From Alphaproteobacteria bacterium (lineage in GTDB: Bacteria; Pseudomonadota; Alphaproteobacteria; Rhodobacterales; Rhodobacteraceae), in the NCBI GenBank assembly GCA_030433335.1, contig JAUILL010000016.1, positions 1-64,000 of the forward strand: a stretch of 64,000 nt of DNA, in the 5' to 3' direction. The notes beneath the pieces were generated by a model that saw nothing but the letters and a program-made list of their open reading frames with translations, had not been told where the DNA came from and ran no database searches. The translations under genes were made by a program, and so were the position numbers. Shown here piece after piece: positions 52,725 to 61,592 of the stretch (position 1 is the stretch's first letter; each line of letters starts with the position of its first letter).

Positions 52725-54671
52725 TTACTTCAGGTCCGGCGGGGTTGCCTCGCCCGACAGCTGGACGACGATCTCGTCCAAGGTCGCCATCGAGGTTTGC
52801 TTTTCACCCAAGCGGCGGACCGAGACGGTGCGCTCTTCGACTTCTTTCATGCCGACCGCGATGATCACAGGCACCTTGCCGAGCGAGTGCTCGCGGACCT
52901 TGTAGTTGATCTTCTCGTTGCGGAAGTCAGCCTCGGCGCGGACGCCTTTGGCCTTCAGCGCATCAACCACTTCTTGCACGTAGCCGTCGGCGTCCGACAC
53001 GATGGACGCCACGACCACTTGGCGCGGGGCCAGCCAGAAGGGCAGCTTGCCTGCCGAGTTCTCGATCAGGATGCCGATGAAGCGCTCGAACGAGCCTAGA
53101 ACCGCGCGGTGCAGCATGACGGGGCGGTGCTTGGCGCCGTCCTGACCGATGTAGTTCGCGTCCAGACGTTCCGGCAGGTTGGGGTCAACCTGCAGGGTGC
53201 CGCACTGCCATTCACGGCCGATCGCGTCGGTCAGGGTGAATTCCAGTTTCGGGCCGTAGAACGCGCCTTCGCCTTCTTGGATTTCGTAGTCATGACCGGC
53301 GGCGCGGCAGGCGTTGCCCAAGGCCGCTTCGACTCGATCCCACGACTCATCGGAGCCGATCCGCTTTTCGGGGCGGGTGGACAGCTTGATGGTCCAACCT
53401 TCGAAGCCGAGGTCCGCGTAGATTTTCGACAGGAACTCGATGAACTTCTTGGTTTCCGCTTCGATCTGGTCGTCAGTGCAGAAGATGTGCGCGTCGTCTT
53501 GGGTAAAGCCGCGCACGCGCATGATCCCGTGCAGAGCGCCCGAGGGTTCATAACGGTTGCACGAGCCGAACTCGGCCATGCGCAGGGGCAGGTCGCGATA
53601 GGATTTCAGACCCTGATTGAACACCTGCACGTGGCAGGGGCAGTTCATGGGTTTCAGGGCGTTGATCGCCTTTTCGCGGGCGTGCTCTTCGTCCACTTCG
53701 ACGATGAACATGTTTTCCTGATAGTTTTCCCAGTGGCCGGATTTTTCCCACAGCTTGCGGTCCACGACCTGCGGGGTGTTCACCTCGACGTAGCCGTCAC
53801 GGTCCTGCTGACGACGCATGTAGTCCTGCAGGGTGGTGTAGATGCGCCAGCCGTTCGGGTGCCAGAAGATCTGGCCGGGGGCCTCTTCTTGCAGGTGGAA
53901 CAGGTCCATGTCCTTGCCAAGCTTGCGGTGATCGCGCTTGGCGGCCTCTTCCATCATGGTTTCCCATGCCTTGAGGTCCTGACGGTTCTTGAACGCCACG
54001 CCGTAGATGCGCTGCAGCATCGGGCGGGTGCTGTCACCCAGCCAGTAGGCGCCGGCCACGTGGGTCAGTTTGAAGGCATCTGCGGGAACTTGACCGGTGC
54101 TTTGCAGGTGTGGGCCGCGGCACAGATCCTGCCAGTCGCCGTGCCAGTACATGCGCAGGTCTTCGTTGCCGGGGATGCGGTTGATCAGCTCGATCTTGAA
54201 GGGCTCGCCGCGGTCCTCATAGTACTTGATCGCGCGCTCGCGGTCCCAGACTTCGGTTTTCACGTCGTCACGGGCGTTGATGATTTCCTTCATCTTGGCT
54301 TCGATCTGGCCAAGGTCCTCGGGGGTGAAGGGTTCGGCGCGGTCAAAGTCATAGAACCAGCCGTTGTCGCGCACGGGGCCGATGGTAACCTTAACGTCGG
54401 GCCAGATTTCCTGCACGGCGCGGGCCATGATGTGCGCCAGATCGTGGCGGATCAGTTCCAGTGCCTGCTCGTCATCCTGCATGGTGTGGATGGCGATCTG
54501 CGCGTTTTCGTTAATCGGCCACTGCATATCCCAGTGCGCGCCGTTCACGGTCGCGCTGATTGCTTTTTTCTGCAGTGACTTGGAGATCGATTCAGCGACC
54601 TGCGCGGGCGTAACGCCTGCGTCATATTCGCGAGAGTTTCCATCGGGGAAGGTCAGGGAAATCTGGGCCAT
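52725..54671 (-). CDS. thrS: Threonyl-tRNA synthetase
   Basis: The 648-residue class II synthetase contains an N-terminal TGS domain (about 1-60), an editing domain (about 65-225), the catalytic core with [20 protein letters not shown] (zinc-binding Cys) and [17 protein letters not shown], and a C-terminal anticodon-binding domain ([12 protein letters not shown] onward). It charges tRNA-Thr and edits Ser-tRNA-Thr. No T-box or other leader structure was seen upstream. Confidence 0.96.
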   Translation of the reverse strand: MAQISLTFPDGNSREYDAGVTPAQVAESISKSLQKKAISATVNGAHWDMQWPINENAQIAIHTMQDDEQALELIRHDLAHIMARAVQEIWPDVKVTIGPVRDNGWFYDFDRAEPFTPEDLGQIEAKMKEIINARDDVKTEVWDRERAIKYYEDRGEPFKIELINRIPGNEDLRMYWHGDWQDLCRGPHLQSTGQVPADAFKLTHVAGAYWLGDSTRPMLQRIYGVAFKNRQDLKAWETMMEEAAKRDHRKLGKDMDLFHLQEEAPGQIFWHPNGWRIYTTLQDYMRRQQDRDGYVEVNTPQVVDRKLWEKSGHWENYQENMFIVEVDEEHAREKAINALKPMNCPCHVQVFNQGLKSYRDLPLRMAEFGSCNRYEPSGALHGIMRVRGFTQDDAHIFCTDDQIEAETKKFIEFLSKIYADLGFEGWTIKLSTRPEKRIGSDESWDRVEAALGNACRAAGHDYEIQEGEGAFYGPKLEFTLTDAIGREWQCGTLQVDPNLPERLDANYIGQDGAKHRPVMLHRAVLGSFERFIGILIENSAGKLPFWLAPRQVVVASIVSDADGYVQEVVDALKAKGVRAEADFRNEKINYKVREHSLGKVPVIIAVGMKEVEERTVSVRRLGEKQTSMATLDEIVVQLSGEATPPDLK

Positions 54672-54783
54672 GGGCCTTGATGCTCCTCGTCGGTTTGGCG
54701 CCTACGGGACGCCCGGTTGCGGGTTATGGTTCGCGGGCTATGTGACTGCCTGCGGGAGGCGAGTCAAGTTTAGGTTCTGATTG

Positions 54784-56046
54784 ATGACAAAAGACATTTC
54801 TACAGAGGTATTCGAGGCACTCAGCGGTGCGGATGGTGATGCCGCCGATCTGAGTGACCACGCGCAACAGGCCGAGGCCGCGAACGGGCTCCGCCATATG
54901 GCGTCCCTGAGCATGACCAAGGTCGCGGACGGGCTGATTGACCCCAAGCTGGTGCTGAGCTGGCTGCTGAACGCCTTGGGGGCGCCTGCGGTGTTTGTGG
55001 GCCTGCTGGTGCCAATCCGAGAGGCGGGTGCTTTGCTGCCCCAGATGTTTCTGGCCGGATGGGTGGGGCGGCTGCGCCACAAGAAGTGGGCGTGGACCGT
55101 GGGCAGCGGAGGGCAGGGGATCGCGGCGGCGGTGATCGTGCTGGTTGCCCTGATGCTCGAAGGCGCGGCGGCGGGGGCTTTGATCTGTGCGGCGCTGGCC
55201 GTTCTGGCCGTGGCGCGCAGTGCATGCTCGGTCAGTTTCAAGGAAATTCTGGGGAAAACCGTCGGCAAGTCACGGCGCGGGGCGATCACGGGGACCGCTG
55301 GGTCCATGAGCTCGGCGGCGGTTCTGGTCTTTGCCGCGATCCTGATCTGGCAGGGGGCAAGCGAAGTTCTGGTGATCAGCGCGATCGCCTTGGCGGCGGT
55401 TTTGTGGCTGGCGGCGGCGGGGCTGTTTTCTTCTCTGAACGAGGAAAAGAGCGACACGGATGATCGCGGCGGGCTGCCGGATATCAAGCTGCTTTGGCAG
55501 GAGAAGGATCTGCTGAAGTTCATTGTCACGCGGGGGTTGCTGGTCGGGACCGCTTTGGCACCGCCCTATCTGGTGGTGATTTCGGAGCGGGCCGAGTTGG
55601 ATCAACTCGGGGCGCTTTTGGTCGCGAGCGCGGCGGCCAGCTTCCTAAGCTCTTATGTTTGGGGGCGGTTGTCGGATCGGTCCAGCCGCAAGGTCTTGGC
55701 CCTGTCGGGCTTTGTCGCAGCGATTGCCCTGTTCGGCGGGGTCGCGCTGTCGTGGATGGGCTATGCGGACACGCCCTATGCCATTCCGGCGGTGCTGTTC
55801 GTGCTTATGATCGCCTATCATGGGGTCCGGCAGGGACGATCGACCTATCTGGTTGATCTGGCACCCAAAGATCAGAAGGCCGCCTATGCCGCGCTGGCCA
55901 ATACGGTGATCGGCTCACTCTTGCTGGTCGCGGGGATTGGCGGCGGTCTGGCCGCGCTCGTCTCGGCCCAATGGGCGTTGGTGGTGTTCGGCGTCATGTC
56001 GCTGGCAGCTGTCAGCGCTGCGCTGTCCATGAAAGAAGTTGAATAA
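54784..56046 (+). CDS. MFS transporter
   Basis: The 420-residue inner-membrane permease has about 12 hydrophobic segments and an unusual 45-residue hydrophilic N-terminus (TKDISTEVFEALSGADGDAADLSDHAQQAEAANG). The loop GWVGRLRHKKWAWTVG and the GRLSDRSSRKVLALSG motif A-like loop support the MFS fold. Substrate is unknown. ATG at 54784 is preferred over TTG three bases earlier. It is divergent from thrS over about 110 bp. Confidence 0.82.
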   Translation: MTKDISTEVFEALSGADGDAADLSDHAQQAEAANGLRHMASLSMTKVADGLIDPKLVLSWLLNALGAPAVFVGLLVPIREAGALLPQMFLAGWVGRLRHKKWAWTVGSGGQGIAAAVIVLVALMLEGAAAGALICAALAVLAVARSACSVSFKEILGKTVGKSRRGAITGTAGSMSSAAVLVFAAILIWQGASEVLVISAIALAAVLWLAAAGLFSSLNEEKSDTDDRGGLPDIKLLWQEKDLLKFIVTRGLLVGTALAPPYLVVISERAELDQLGALLVASAAASFLSSYVWGRLSDRSSRKVLALSGFVAAIALFGGVALSWMGYADTPYAIPAVLFVLMIAYHGVRQGRSTYLVDLAPKDQKAAYAALANTVIGSLLLVAGIGGGLAALVSAQWALVVFGVMSLAAVSAALSMKEVE

Positions 56047-56101
56047 GTTGCTGCCCCCATCGGCGCTGCCTATGGTGGCGCCGCAAATATAGGAGACACC
56101 C

Positions 56102-56854
56102 ATGACTGCCCACAGTGTGCTGACGACCTCGACCGGCCGCAAGATCGCCTATCACCGGACCGCAGGCGCCGAGCCGGGCATCGTGTTTTTGGGTGGGTTC
56201 AAGTCCGACATGGAGGGCACCAAAGCCGTCTGGCTCGAAGACTGGGCCAAATCGCAGGGTCGCGCGTTCTTGCGGTTCGACTATTCGGGCCACGGGAAGT
56301 CGTCCGAGAAGTTCGTGGACGGAGCGATTGGCGATTGGGCGGCGGACGCGCAGGAAGTCATTGAGACGCTGACTACGGGTCCGCAGGTCTTGGTTGGCTC
56401 CAGTATGGGCGGATGGATCGGCCTGCTGATGACCAAGCGCATTCCCCAATGTGTTTGCGGGTTGGTTGGCATCGCGGCTGCGCCAGATTTCACCGAGGAC
56501 GGGTTTTGGGCCGGATTCACCGATGAGCAGCGGCAGAAGCTGGAGGCTGACGGCCAGATCGCTTTGCCGTCGGACTATGACGAGCCCTATATTATCACCA
56601 AGCGGCTGATCGAGGATGGGCGCGACCAGTTGGTTTTGCGCGAACCTCTGCCTTTGCCGTTCCCCGTCCGGTTTTTGCAGGGGACAGCGGATACTTCGGT
56701 TTCCGTCGACACGGCGGTCAAGCTGCTGAACCACGCCGAGGGCATGGATATGCGCCTGACGCTGGTGGATGGGGCGAACCATTCGTTCTCGGATGAAGGG
56801 TGCCTTGGTTTGATCGCAGAGAGCATTCAGGACGTGCTGAAACGGGTGGCGTAG
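56102..56854 (+). CDS. Alpha/beta hydrolase, ABHD10-like
   Basis: The 250-residue serine hydrolase has a nucleophile elbow GSSMGG (Ser101), acid near D197 in GTADTSVS and His in GANHSFSD (about 228). GIVFLGGFKSDMEGTKA and RFDYSGHGKS follow the ABHD10 subgroup, which removes acyl groups from protein Cys (palmitoyl thioesterase) or glucuronide esters. The substrate in bacteria is unknown. It starts 55 bp after the MFS gene and may share its transcript. Confidence 0.82.
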   Translation: MTAHSVLTTSTGRKIAYHRTAGAEPGIVFLGGFKSDMEGTKAVWLEDWAKSQGRAFLRFDYSGHGKSSEKFVDGAIGDWAADAQEVIETLTTGPQVLVGSSMGGWIGLLMTKRIPQCVCGLVGIAAAPDFTEDGFWAGFTDEQRQKLEADGQIALPSDYDEPYIITKRLIEDGRDQLVLREPLPLPFPVRFLQGTADTSVSVDTAVKLLNHAEGMDMRLTLVDGANHSFSDEGCLGLIAESIQDVLKRVA

Positions 56855-57172
56855 GGGAAATTAACGGATTTCCTGAGCCTGCCTGTGGATAACTTGGTGT
56901 ATGAAACTGGAAAAGGCTTAACATCCTCTGGATAACTTGAGCTATTGCTCTGTATCTAGTGCCTTTTCCCGTTCGGATAGGAATATATCCCTATTCTCTA
57001 TGATCTGCGCTCCCAGAAAGTTTAACACGTGACTCTGGGACAACTTTTTCACGCAGCGAGTGAAAGCGTTAATTGGCCTAATGAAATGGCCCGCTCTCTG
57101 GGCGAAGGCCTTTAAATAAAAAAGGCCAGACGCAATCGCATCTGGCCTTTTCTCATGTAACTGGCGGCGGTC
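56855..57172. other. 318-bp convergent gap with DnaA-box-like sites
   Basis: No gene is seen between the hydrolase and phaZ. The gap holds an exact TGTGGATAA (56884-56892), a one-mismatch copy TCTGGATAA (56927-56935), AT-rich tracts (AGGAATATATCCCTATT near 56980), and the phaZ terminator at its right end. It is one of the most A/T-rich stretches in the window. Confidence 0.4.
57121..57150 (-). terminator. Terminator of phaZ
   Basis: AAAGGCCAGA (57121-57130) pairs with TCTGGCCTTT (57141-57150). On the minus strand it is followed by a long T/A run. It lies 22 bases past the phaZ stop. Confidence 0.88.
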
Positions 57173-58429
57173 TTATTCAGCCGCAGCTTTGGACTTCGTG
57201 CGCTGGTTCGCGTCGATGAACTCGAGCACCAGCGGACGGATGTTGTTGCGCCAGCTTTTGCCTGCAAAGATGCCGTAGTGACCGGCGTCAGGCTCGAGGT
57301 GGCTGGCTTTCAGGCTGTCGGGCAGGCCGGTGCACAAATCCAACGCTGCGACACATTGTCCAGGCGCAGAGATGTCATCTTTGGCGCCTTCGACCGTTTT
57401 GACGGCCACATCGGTGATTTTGCCGATGTCGACGCGCTTGCCGGCGACCACAAACTTGTTCTTGGCGACCTCGCAATTCTTGAAGATTCGCTCGACGGTC
57501 GAGAGGTAGAACTCGGCCGGCATGTCCATCACGGCGAGGTATTCGTCGTAAAAACGGTTGTGGCGATCGTTGTCACGGGCCTCGCCTTTGGCGGCGCGCA
57601 TGATCTGGTCGGTGAAGGCCTTGGAGTGTGTCTCGGCGTTCATTGCCATGAAGGATGTCAGCTGCAGGAGGCCCGGATACACCTGACGGCCAACGCCCGG
57701 GTATTTGAAGCCAACGCGCTGGACCATCATCTCTTCGAGTTGGCCCATTGTGATGCGATTGCCGAAATCTGTGACCTCGGTGGGAGCGGCTTCGGGGTCG
57801 ATGGGACCGCCGATCAGGGTCAGCGACGAAGGTTGCGCCGCGGGATCTTCTTCGGCCAGATACGCGGTTGCAGCGAGGGTCAGGGGCGCGGGCTGACATA
57901 CAGCGATCACGTGGGTGTCAGGACCCAGATGCTTCATGAAGTCAACGAGGTAGAGCGTGTAGTCCTCAACGTCGAATTTCCCTGCAGAAACAGGGATATC
58001 ACGGGCATTGTGCCAGTCTGTGCAGTAGACCTCGCAGTCCGGCAACAGGCTGACGACAGTCGAGCGCAGAAGTGTGGCGTAGTGTCCCGACATCGGCGCA
58101 ACCAGCAGCACTTTGCGAGGCTTCTCTGGGCGGCCTAGGACGTGGAAATGGACCAGGTCACCAAAGGGTTTTTCGACGACGGTGTCGACGGTGACGATGT
58201 GGTCGCGACCATCTTCGCAGGTATACGAATGAATACCCCAGTCAGGCTTGGCCACCATCCGTGCAAAGCTGCGTTCGGTGACTTCGCCCCATGCTCCCAT
58301 CCACTGGAAAACAGGGTTCGGAAACGCTGCGATGGCCGGATATCCCGCGATCGCTTTGGCCGTTGCGCCAAGCCATTGGTTCGTGTTTCGAACCGTTTCC
58401 ATCAGATCATACGTCGCCATATAGCGCAT
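57173..58429 (-). CDS. phaZ: Intracellular poly(3-hydroxybutyrate) depolymerase
   Basis: The 418-residue alpha/beta hydrolase mobilises stored PHB. It carries the PhaZ-type nucleophile Cys178 in VIAVCQPAPL, in place of a Ser lipase box, as known for Cupriavidus PhaZ1. The late acidic/His segments are VAGKRVDIGKITDVAVKTVEGAKDD and EPDAGHYGIFAGKSW. It lacks a signal peptide, so it acts on granules in the cytosol. It is divergent from phaC, which suggests shared control by PhaR. Confidence 0.93.
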   Translation of the reverse strand: MRYMATYDLMETVRNTNQWLGATAKAIAGYPAIAAFPNPVFQWMGAWGEVTERSFARMVAKPDWGIHSYTCEDGRDHIVTVDTVVEKPFGDLVHFHVLGRPEKPRKVLLVAPMSGHYATLLRSTVVSLLPDCEVYCTDWHNARDIPVSAGKFDVEDYTLYLVDFMKHLGPDTHVIAVCQPAPLTLAATAYLAEEDPAAQPSSLTLIGGPIDPEAAPTEVTDFGNRITMGQLEEMMVQRVGFKYPGVGRQVYPGLLQLTSFMAMNAETHSKAFTDQIMRAAKGEARDNDRHNRFYDEYLAVMDMPAEFYLSTVERIFKNCEVAKNKFVVAGKRVDIGKITDVAVKTVEGAKDDISAPGQCVAALDLCTGLPDSLKASHLEPDAGHYGIFAGKSWRNNIRPLVLEFIDANQRTKSKAAAE

Positions 58430-58494
58430 GTCGTTCTCCTTCGTTGCCGGTCGGTCCGGTTCAAATCGTCACTTTGCCCCCTCCGGCTTGCAAC

Positions 58495-58511
58495 GTTATG
58501 CTGCACGCAGA
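58495..58511. promoter_or_regulatory. Possible degenerate PhaR site in the phaZ-phaC divergent region
   Basis: CTGCACGCAG (58501-58510) lies 20 bases before the phaC start. The PhaR core reported in Paracoccus is CTGC-N3/4-GCAG; here the gap is two bases, so the match is imperfect. Confidence 0.35.
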
Positions 58512-58530
58512 GTAGGGGGGAATCGCAGGC

Positions 58531-60324
58531 ATGACAACGCACGACGGCGATACTGGAACTGAACTGGTCCGTTTGAACGAAAACATCTCGAAAATTGAAG
58601 AACTTTCCAAGCGCCTTGTTACAGCACTTTCGCACTATAAGGCGATCAACCCCGCCCTTCAGGGTCCCGGCCAAGATCTTTATATGAAGGCAGCTGTCGG
58701 CTATTGGGCCGAATGGGTGCAAAACCCCGCAAAAATACTGGAACACCAGGTCGAGTACTGGGGCAAGTCGCTTCAACACTATGTAGAAGCGCAAAAGGCG
58801 CTGACGAATGGCATCGGCGCGCCAGAGGAAATGGTTGGTTCCAAAGACAAGCGGTTCGCAAACCCGCTTTGGCACAGCCACCCCTATTTCAATTACGTAA
58901 AGCAGCAGTACCTTCTAAATTCCGAAGCGATCACCAAGGCTGTCGATGATGTGGTCGATCTGGATGACGTGGACCGCAAGCGCCTGCGCTATTTCTCGCA
59001 GCAGATCGTTGACCTCATGGCACCGACGAACTTCCTTGCGACCAACCCTGATGCACTGGAGCGCGCGGTAGAGACCGAGGGGCAGAGCCTTGTGGATGGT
59101 CTAGAGAACCTTGTTCGCGACCTCGAAGCGAATGATGGCCGACTTCTGGTCACACTGGCGGACGAGAAAGCCTTTGAGGTGGGCGGCAATATCGCGACCA
59201 CCGAGGGCAAGGTCGTCTATCGCAACCACATGTTCGAGCTGTTGCAGTATAGCCCGACCACCGAAACCGTGCATGAAATCCCGTTGCTGATCTTCCCGCC
59301 GTGGATCAACCGGTTCTACATCCTCGACCTGAAGGAAAAGAACTCTCTGATCAAATGGGCGGTTGATCAGGGTTACACGGTCTTTGTCGTCAGCTGGATC
59401 AACCCCGATCCGTCTTATCGCGACGTGAAGCTGGATGACTATATCACCGACGGCTACCTGACCGCGATAAACGAGGTACGCGCGATCTGCGATGTGAAGC
59501 AGGTGAACGCCGTGGGCTATTGCATCGCGGGGACAACCCTGTCTCTGACCATGGCGCTGCTGAAGAAGCGAGGCGAGACCCCGATCAAATCGGCGACCCT
59601 CTTTACCACGCTGACCGATTTCTCGGATCAGGGGGAGTTCACTGTCTTCCTTGGTGACGACTTCGTGGATGGCATCGAAGAAGAGGCGATGGCCGAGGGC
59701 TATCTGAACAGCTTCTTCATGTCGCGGACGTTTAGCTTCTTGCGGTCGAATGACCTGATCTACGGGCCGGCGATCAATCGCTACATGAAGGGCGAAGCGC
59801 CGCCCGCCTTTGATCTGCTCTTCTGGAACGGTGACAGCACCAACCTGCCGGGCGCGATGGCGATCCAGTATCTGCGCGACCTCTGCCAGAAGAATAAGTT
59901 CGCTGACGGCGGTATCGAGATCTGTGGCGAAGTGCTGAACATCAAGGATGTCACAGTGCCGATCTGTGCCATCGCCTGCGAGACCGACCATATCGCGGCG
60001 TGGAAAGCCAGCTTCAACGGCGTTCGCCAAATGGGGAGCCGGTCCAAGAAGTTCATCTTGTCCCAGTCGGGTCACATCGCAGGGATCGTAAACCCGCCGT
60101 CCAAGGGCAAGTACGGGCACTATACCCAGACCAAGATGGCGATGGACCCGGAGACATGGCGCGAGACGGCTGAATTCACGCCGGGTTCGTGGTGGCCGCG
60201 CTGGGATGAATGGCTGGCAGGCCGCTCTGGCAAGCAGATTCCCGCGCGAGAAGAGGGTGATTCTACTCACCCGGTACTAGCCGATGCTCCTGGTACCTAT
60301 GTGGTGATGCACTCAACCGGTTGA
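58531..60324 (+). CDS. phaC: Class I polyhydroxyalkanoate synthase
   Basis: The 597-residue enzyme polymerises 3-hydroxybutyryl-CoA into PHB granules. The catalytic Cys331 lies in a GxCxG lipase-like box (VGYCIAGTTL). The paired Asp is in IACETDHIAAW and the His in SGHIAGIVNPP. The LLIFPPWINRFYILDL and VFVVSWINPDPSYRD segments are class I signatures. It is complete without PhaE or PhaR-subunit partners, as class I needs none. phaP and phaR follow on the same strand. Confidence 0.96.
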   Translation: MTTHDGDTGTELVRLNENISKIEELSKRLVTALSHYKAINPALQGPGQDLYMKAAVGYWAEWVQNPAKILEHQVEYWGKSLQHYVEAQKALTNGIGAPEEMVGSKDKRFANPLWHSHPYFNYVKQQYLLNSEAITKAVDDVVDLDDVDRKRLRYFSQQIVDLMAPTNFLATNPDALERAVETEGQSLVDGLENLVRDLEANDGRLLVTLADEKAFEVGGNIATTEGKVVYRNHMFELLQYSPTTETVHEIPLLIFPPWINRFYILDLKEKNSLIKWAVDQGYTVFVVSWINPDPSYRDVKLDDYITDGYLTAINEVRAICDVKQVNAVGYCIAGTTLSLTMALLKKRGETPIKSATLFTTLTDFSDQGEFTVFLGDDFVDGIEEEAMAEGYLNSFFMSRTFSFLRSNDLIYGPAINRYMKGEAPPAFDLLFWNGDSTNLPGAMAIQYLRDLCQKNKFADGGIEICGEVLNIKDVTVPICAIACETDHIAAWKASFNGVRQMGSRSKKFILSQSGHIAGIVNPPSKGKYGHYTQTKMAMDPETWRETAEFTPGSWWPRWDEWLAGRSGKQIPAREEGDSTHPVLADAPGTYVVMHSTG

Positions 60325-60346
60325 AGCCAATAACCTTTTCCCTTCT

Positions 60347-60389
60347 TGCTGCACTGCAGAAAAATAGCTTGATTTTCTGCAGTGCAGCA
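60347..60389. promoter_or_regulatory. Twin PhaR operators in a 17-bp inverted repeat
   Basis: TGCTGCACTGCAGAAAA (60347-60363) and its exact complement TTTTCTGCAGTGCAGCA (60373-60389) are separated by nine bases. Each arm carries CTGC-N3-GCAG (60349-60359 and 60377-60387), the PhaR core described for Paracoccus. The site is 66 bases before phaP. As RNA it would also form a strong hairpin after phaC and may double as a terminator. Confidence 0.75.
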
Positions 60390-60454
60390 TCCATATTGTT
60401 TTTAGCTGATCAACGGGGTGGGCCCGAAAACAGCAAGAAAAGGGATTTGGAACT

Positions 60455-60907
60455 ATGACTGCTAAGACACCTGACTTCACCGCTATGATCAAAGACATGA
60501 TGGGCGCATTCCCCATGGACATGTCGGCAATGGAAGGCTCGTTCAAATCGCAGGCCGCTCTGTCGGAGAAGCTGTCGGCAGTTGCTCTGGACGCCGCTGA
60601 GAAGTCGACCGAGATTTCGACCAAGTGGACCAAGGACGCGCTGACCAAAATGGGCGACCTGACCAAAGCAAAGGCAGAGCCCGCAGATTACGCCAAAGCA
60701 ATGACTGACTTCGCAAGCGCGTCGGCTGAAATGGCTGCAGAGAACATGGCTGCTTTCGCAGAAGTTGCGAAAAAAGTTCAGACCGAAACCGTAGAGCTGC
60801 TGATGGCTGCCGGTAAGGACATGAGCGAAGAAATGACCGCTGCTGCTAAAAAAGCGACCACCGAGATGACTGCGACCGCGAAAAAAGCGACCGCCGCAGC
60901 GAAGTAA
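60455..60907 (+). CDS. phaP: Phasin (granule-coat protein)
   Basis: The 150-residue amphipathic, Ala/Lys-rich helical protein coats PHB granules and limits their size. The N-terminal segment PDFTAMIKDMMGAFPMDMSAMEGSFK and a long helix (about 30-110) are phasin-like. The C-terminus is a low-complexity tail of repeated AAKKATTE/ATAKKAT units, resembling histone H1-like DNA-binding tails of some phasins. GGGATTTGGAAC precedes the ATG, without an obvious strong ribosome site. Confidence 0.88.
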   Translation: MTAKTPDFTAMIKDMMGAFPMDMSAMEGSFKSQAALSEKLSAVALDAAEKSTEISTKWTKDALTKMGDLTKAKAEPADYAKAMTDFASASAEMAAENMAAFAEVAKKVQTETVELLMAAGKDMSEEMTAAAKKATTEMTATAKKATAAAK

Positions 60908-60955
60908 TAAAGGCCCGGACATAGGGTGCCCTCCCGCCCGTAGTCCGGTAAGTTG

Positions 60956-60987
60956 AGGGCAGGCGAAAGCCTGCCCTTTCTTTTTTT
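60956..60987 (+). terminator. Terminator of phaP
   Basis: AGGGCAGGC (60956-60964) and GCCTGCCCT (60969-60977) form a 9-bp stem with a GAAA tetraloop, followed by a T-rich tail. GAAA is a stabilising loop. Confidence 0.92.
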
Positions 60988-61008
60988 ATTTTTACACCCT
61001 AGGCTTTT

Positions 61009-61023
61009 TGCAGCGATGCAGCA
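61009..61023. promoter_or_regulatory. TGCAGC direct repeat upstream of phaR
   Basis: TGCAGC occurs twice with an 8-bp period (61009-61014, 61017-61022) immediately before the phaR ribosome site. It shares the TGC/GCA character of PhaR sites and may mediate autoregulation. Confidence 0.35.
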
Positions 61024-61037
61024 TGGGAGGGGAGTCC

Positions 61038-61589
61038 TTGTCGGATAACGATAAACCGCTTTTGATCAAGCGATACGCAAGCCGCCGTTTATATAATACA
61101 GAGACCAGCGATTATGTTACGCTGGAAGACATTGCAGGGTTCATTCGTGCGGGTCGTGAAGTCAAAATTGTCGACCTGAAATCGGGCGACGATCTTACCC
61201 GTCAATACCTGCTCCAGATCATTGCCGAACATGAAAGCAAGGGTGAAAGCGTCCTTCCTCTGGCCGTGCTCAATGACCTTGTCCGCAGCTACACAACCCA
61301 AGCGACCAGCGTGGTGCCACAGTTCCTCGCCATGTCGTTCGAGATGCTGCAGGACGGTCAGTCCAAGATGGTCGAAAACATGTCTGCAATGAACCCGATG
61401 GCAAAGATGCCCGGATTCGAAGCGATGCAAGCGCAGCAACAAGCTTTTCTCAAGGCGATGACTGGCGGGCTCGCGGGAAACTGGGGCTCCAGTTCTCCGA
61501 CCCCTGAGAAGGGCGAAGAAGAGGGTCTCGACGACATCAAGAAGCAACTGGCCGAGCTGCAGGCCAAGCTGTCGAAGATGAGCAAGTAA
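61038..61589 (+). CDS. phaR: PHB-responsive regulator PhaR
   Basis: The 183-residue repressor of phasin and PHB genes is released by PHB. The N-terminal DNA-binding block PLLIKRYASRRLYNTETSDYVTLEDIA and the following FIRAGREVKIVDLKSGDDLTRQYLLQIIAEHES are diagnostic (PHB_acc_N and PHB_acc domains). A TTG start at 61038 is preferred: GGGAGG/AGGGGAG lies just upstream, and (M)SDNDKPLLIKRYASRR matches the family's N-terminus. The ATG at 61023 lacks a site. Its C-terminal tail is a Gln/Met-rich helix. Confidence 0.92.
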   Translation: MSDNDKPLLIKRYASRRLYNTETSDYVTLEDIAGFIRAGREVKIVDLKSGDDLTRQYLLQIIAEHESKGESVLPLAVLNDLVRSYTTQATSVVPQFLAMSFEMLQDGQSKMVENMSAMNPMAKMPGFEAMQAQQQAFLKAMTGGLAGNWGSSSPTPEKGEEEGLDDIKKQLAELQAKLSKMSK

Positions 61590-61592
61590 AGA

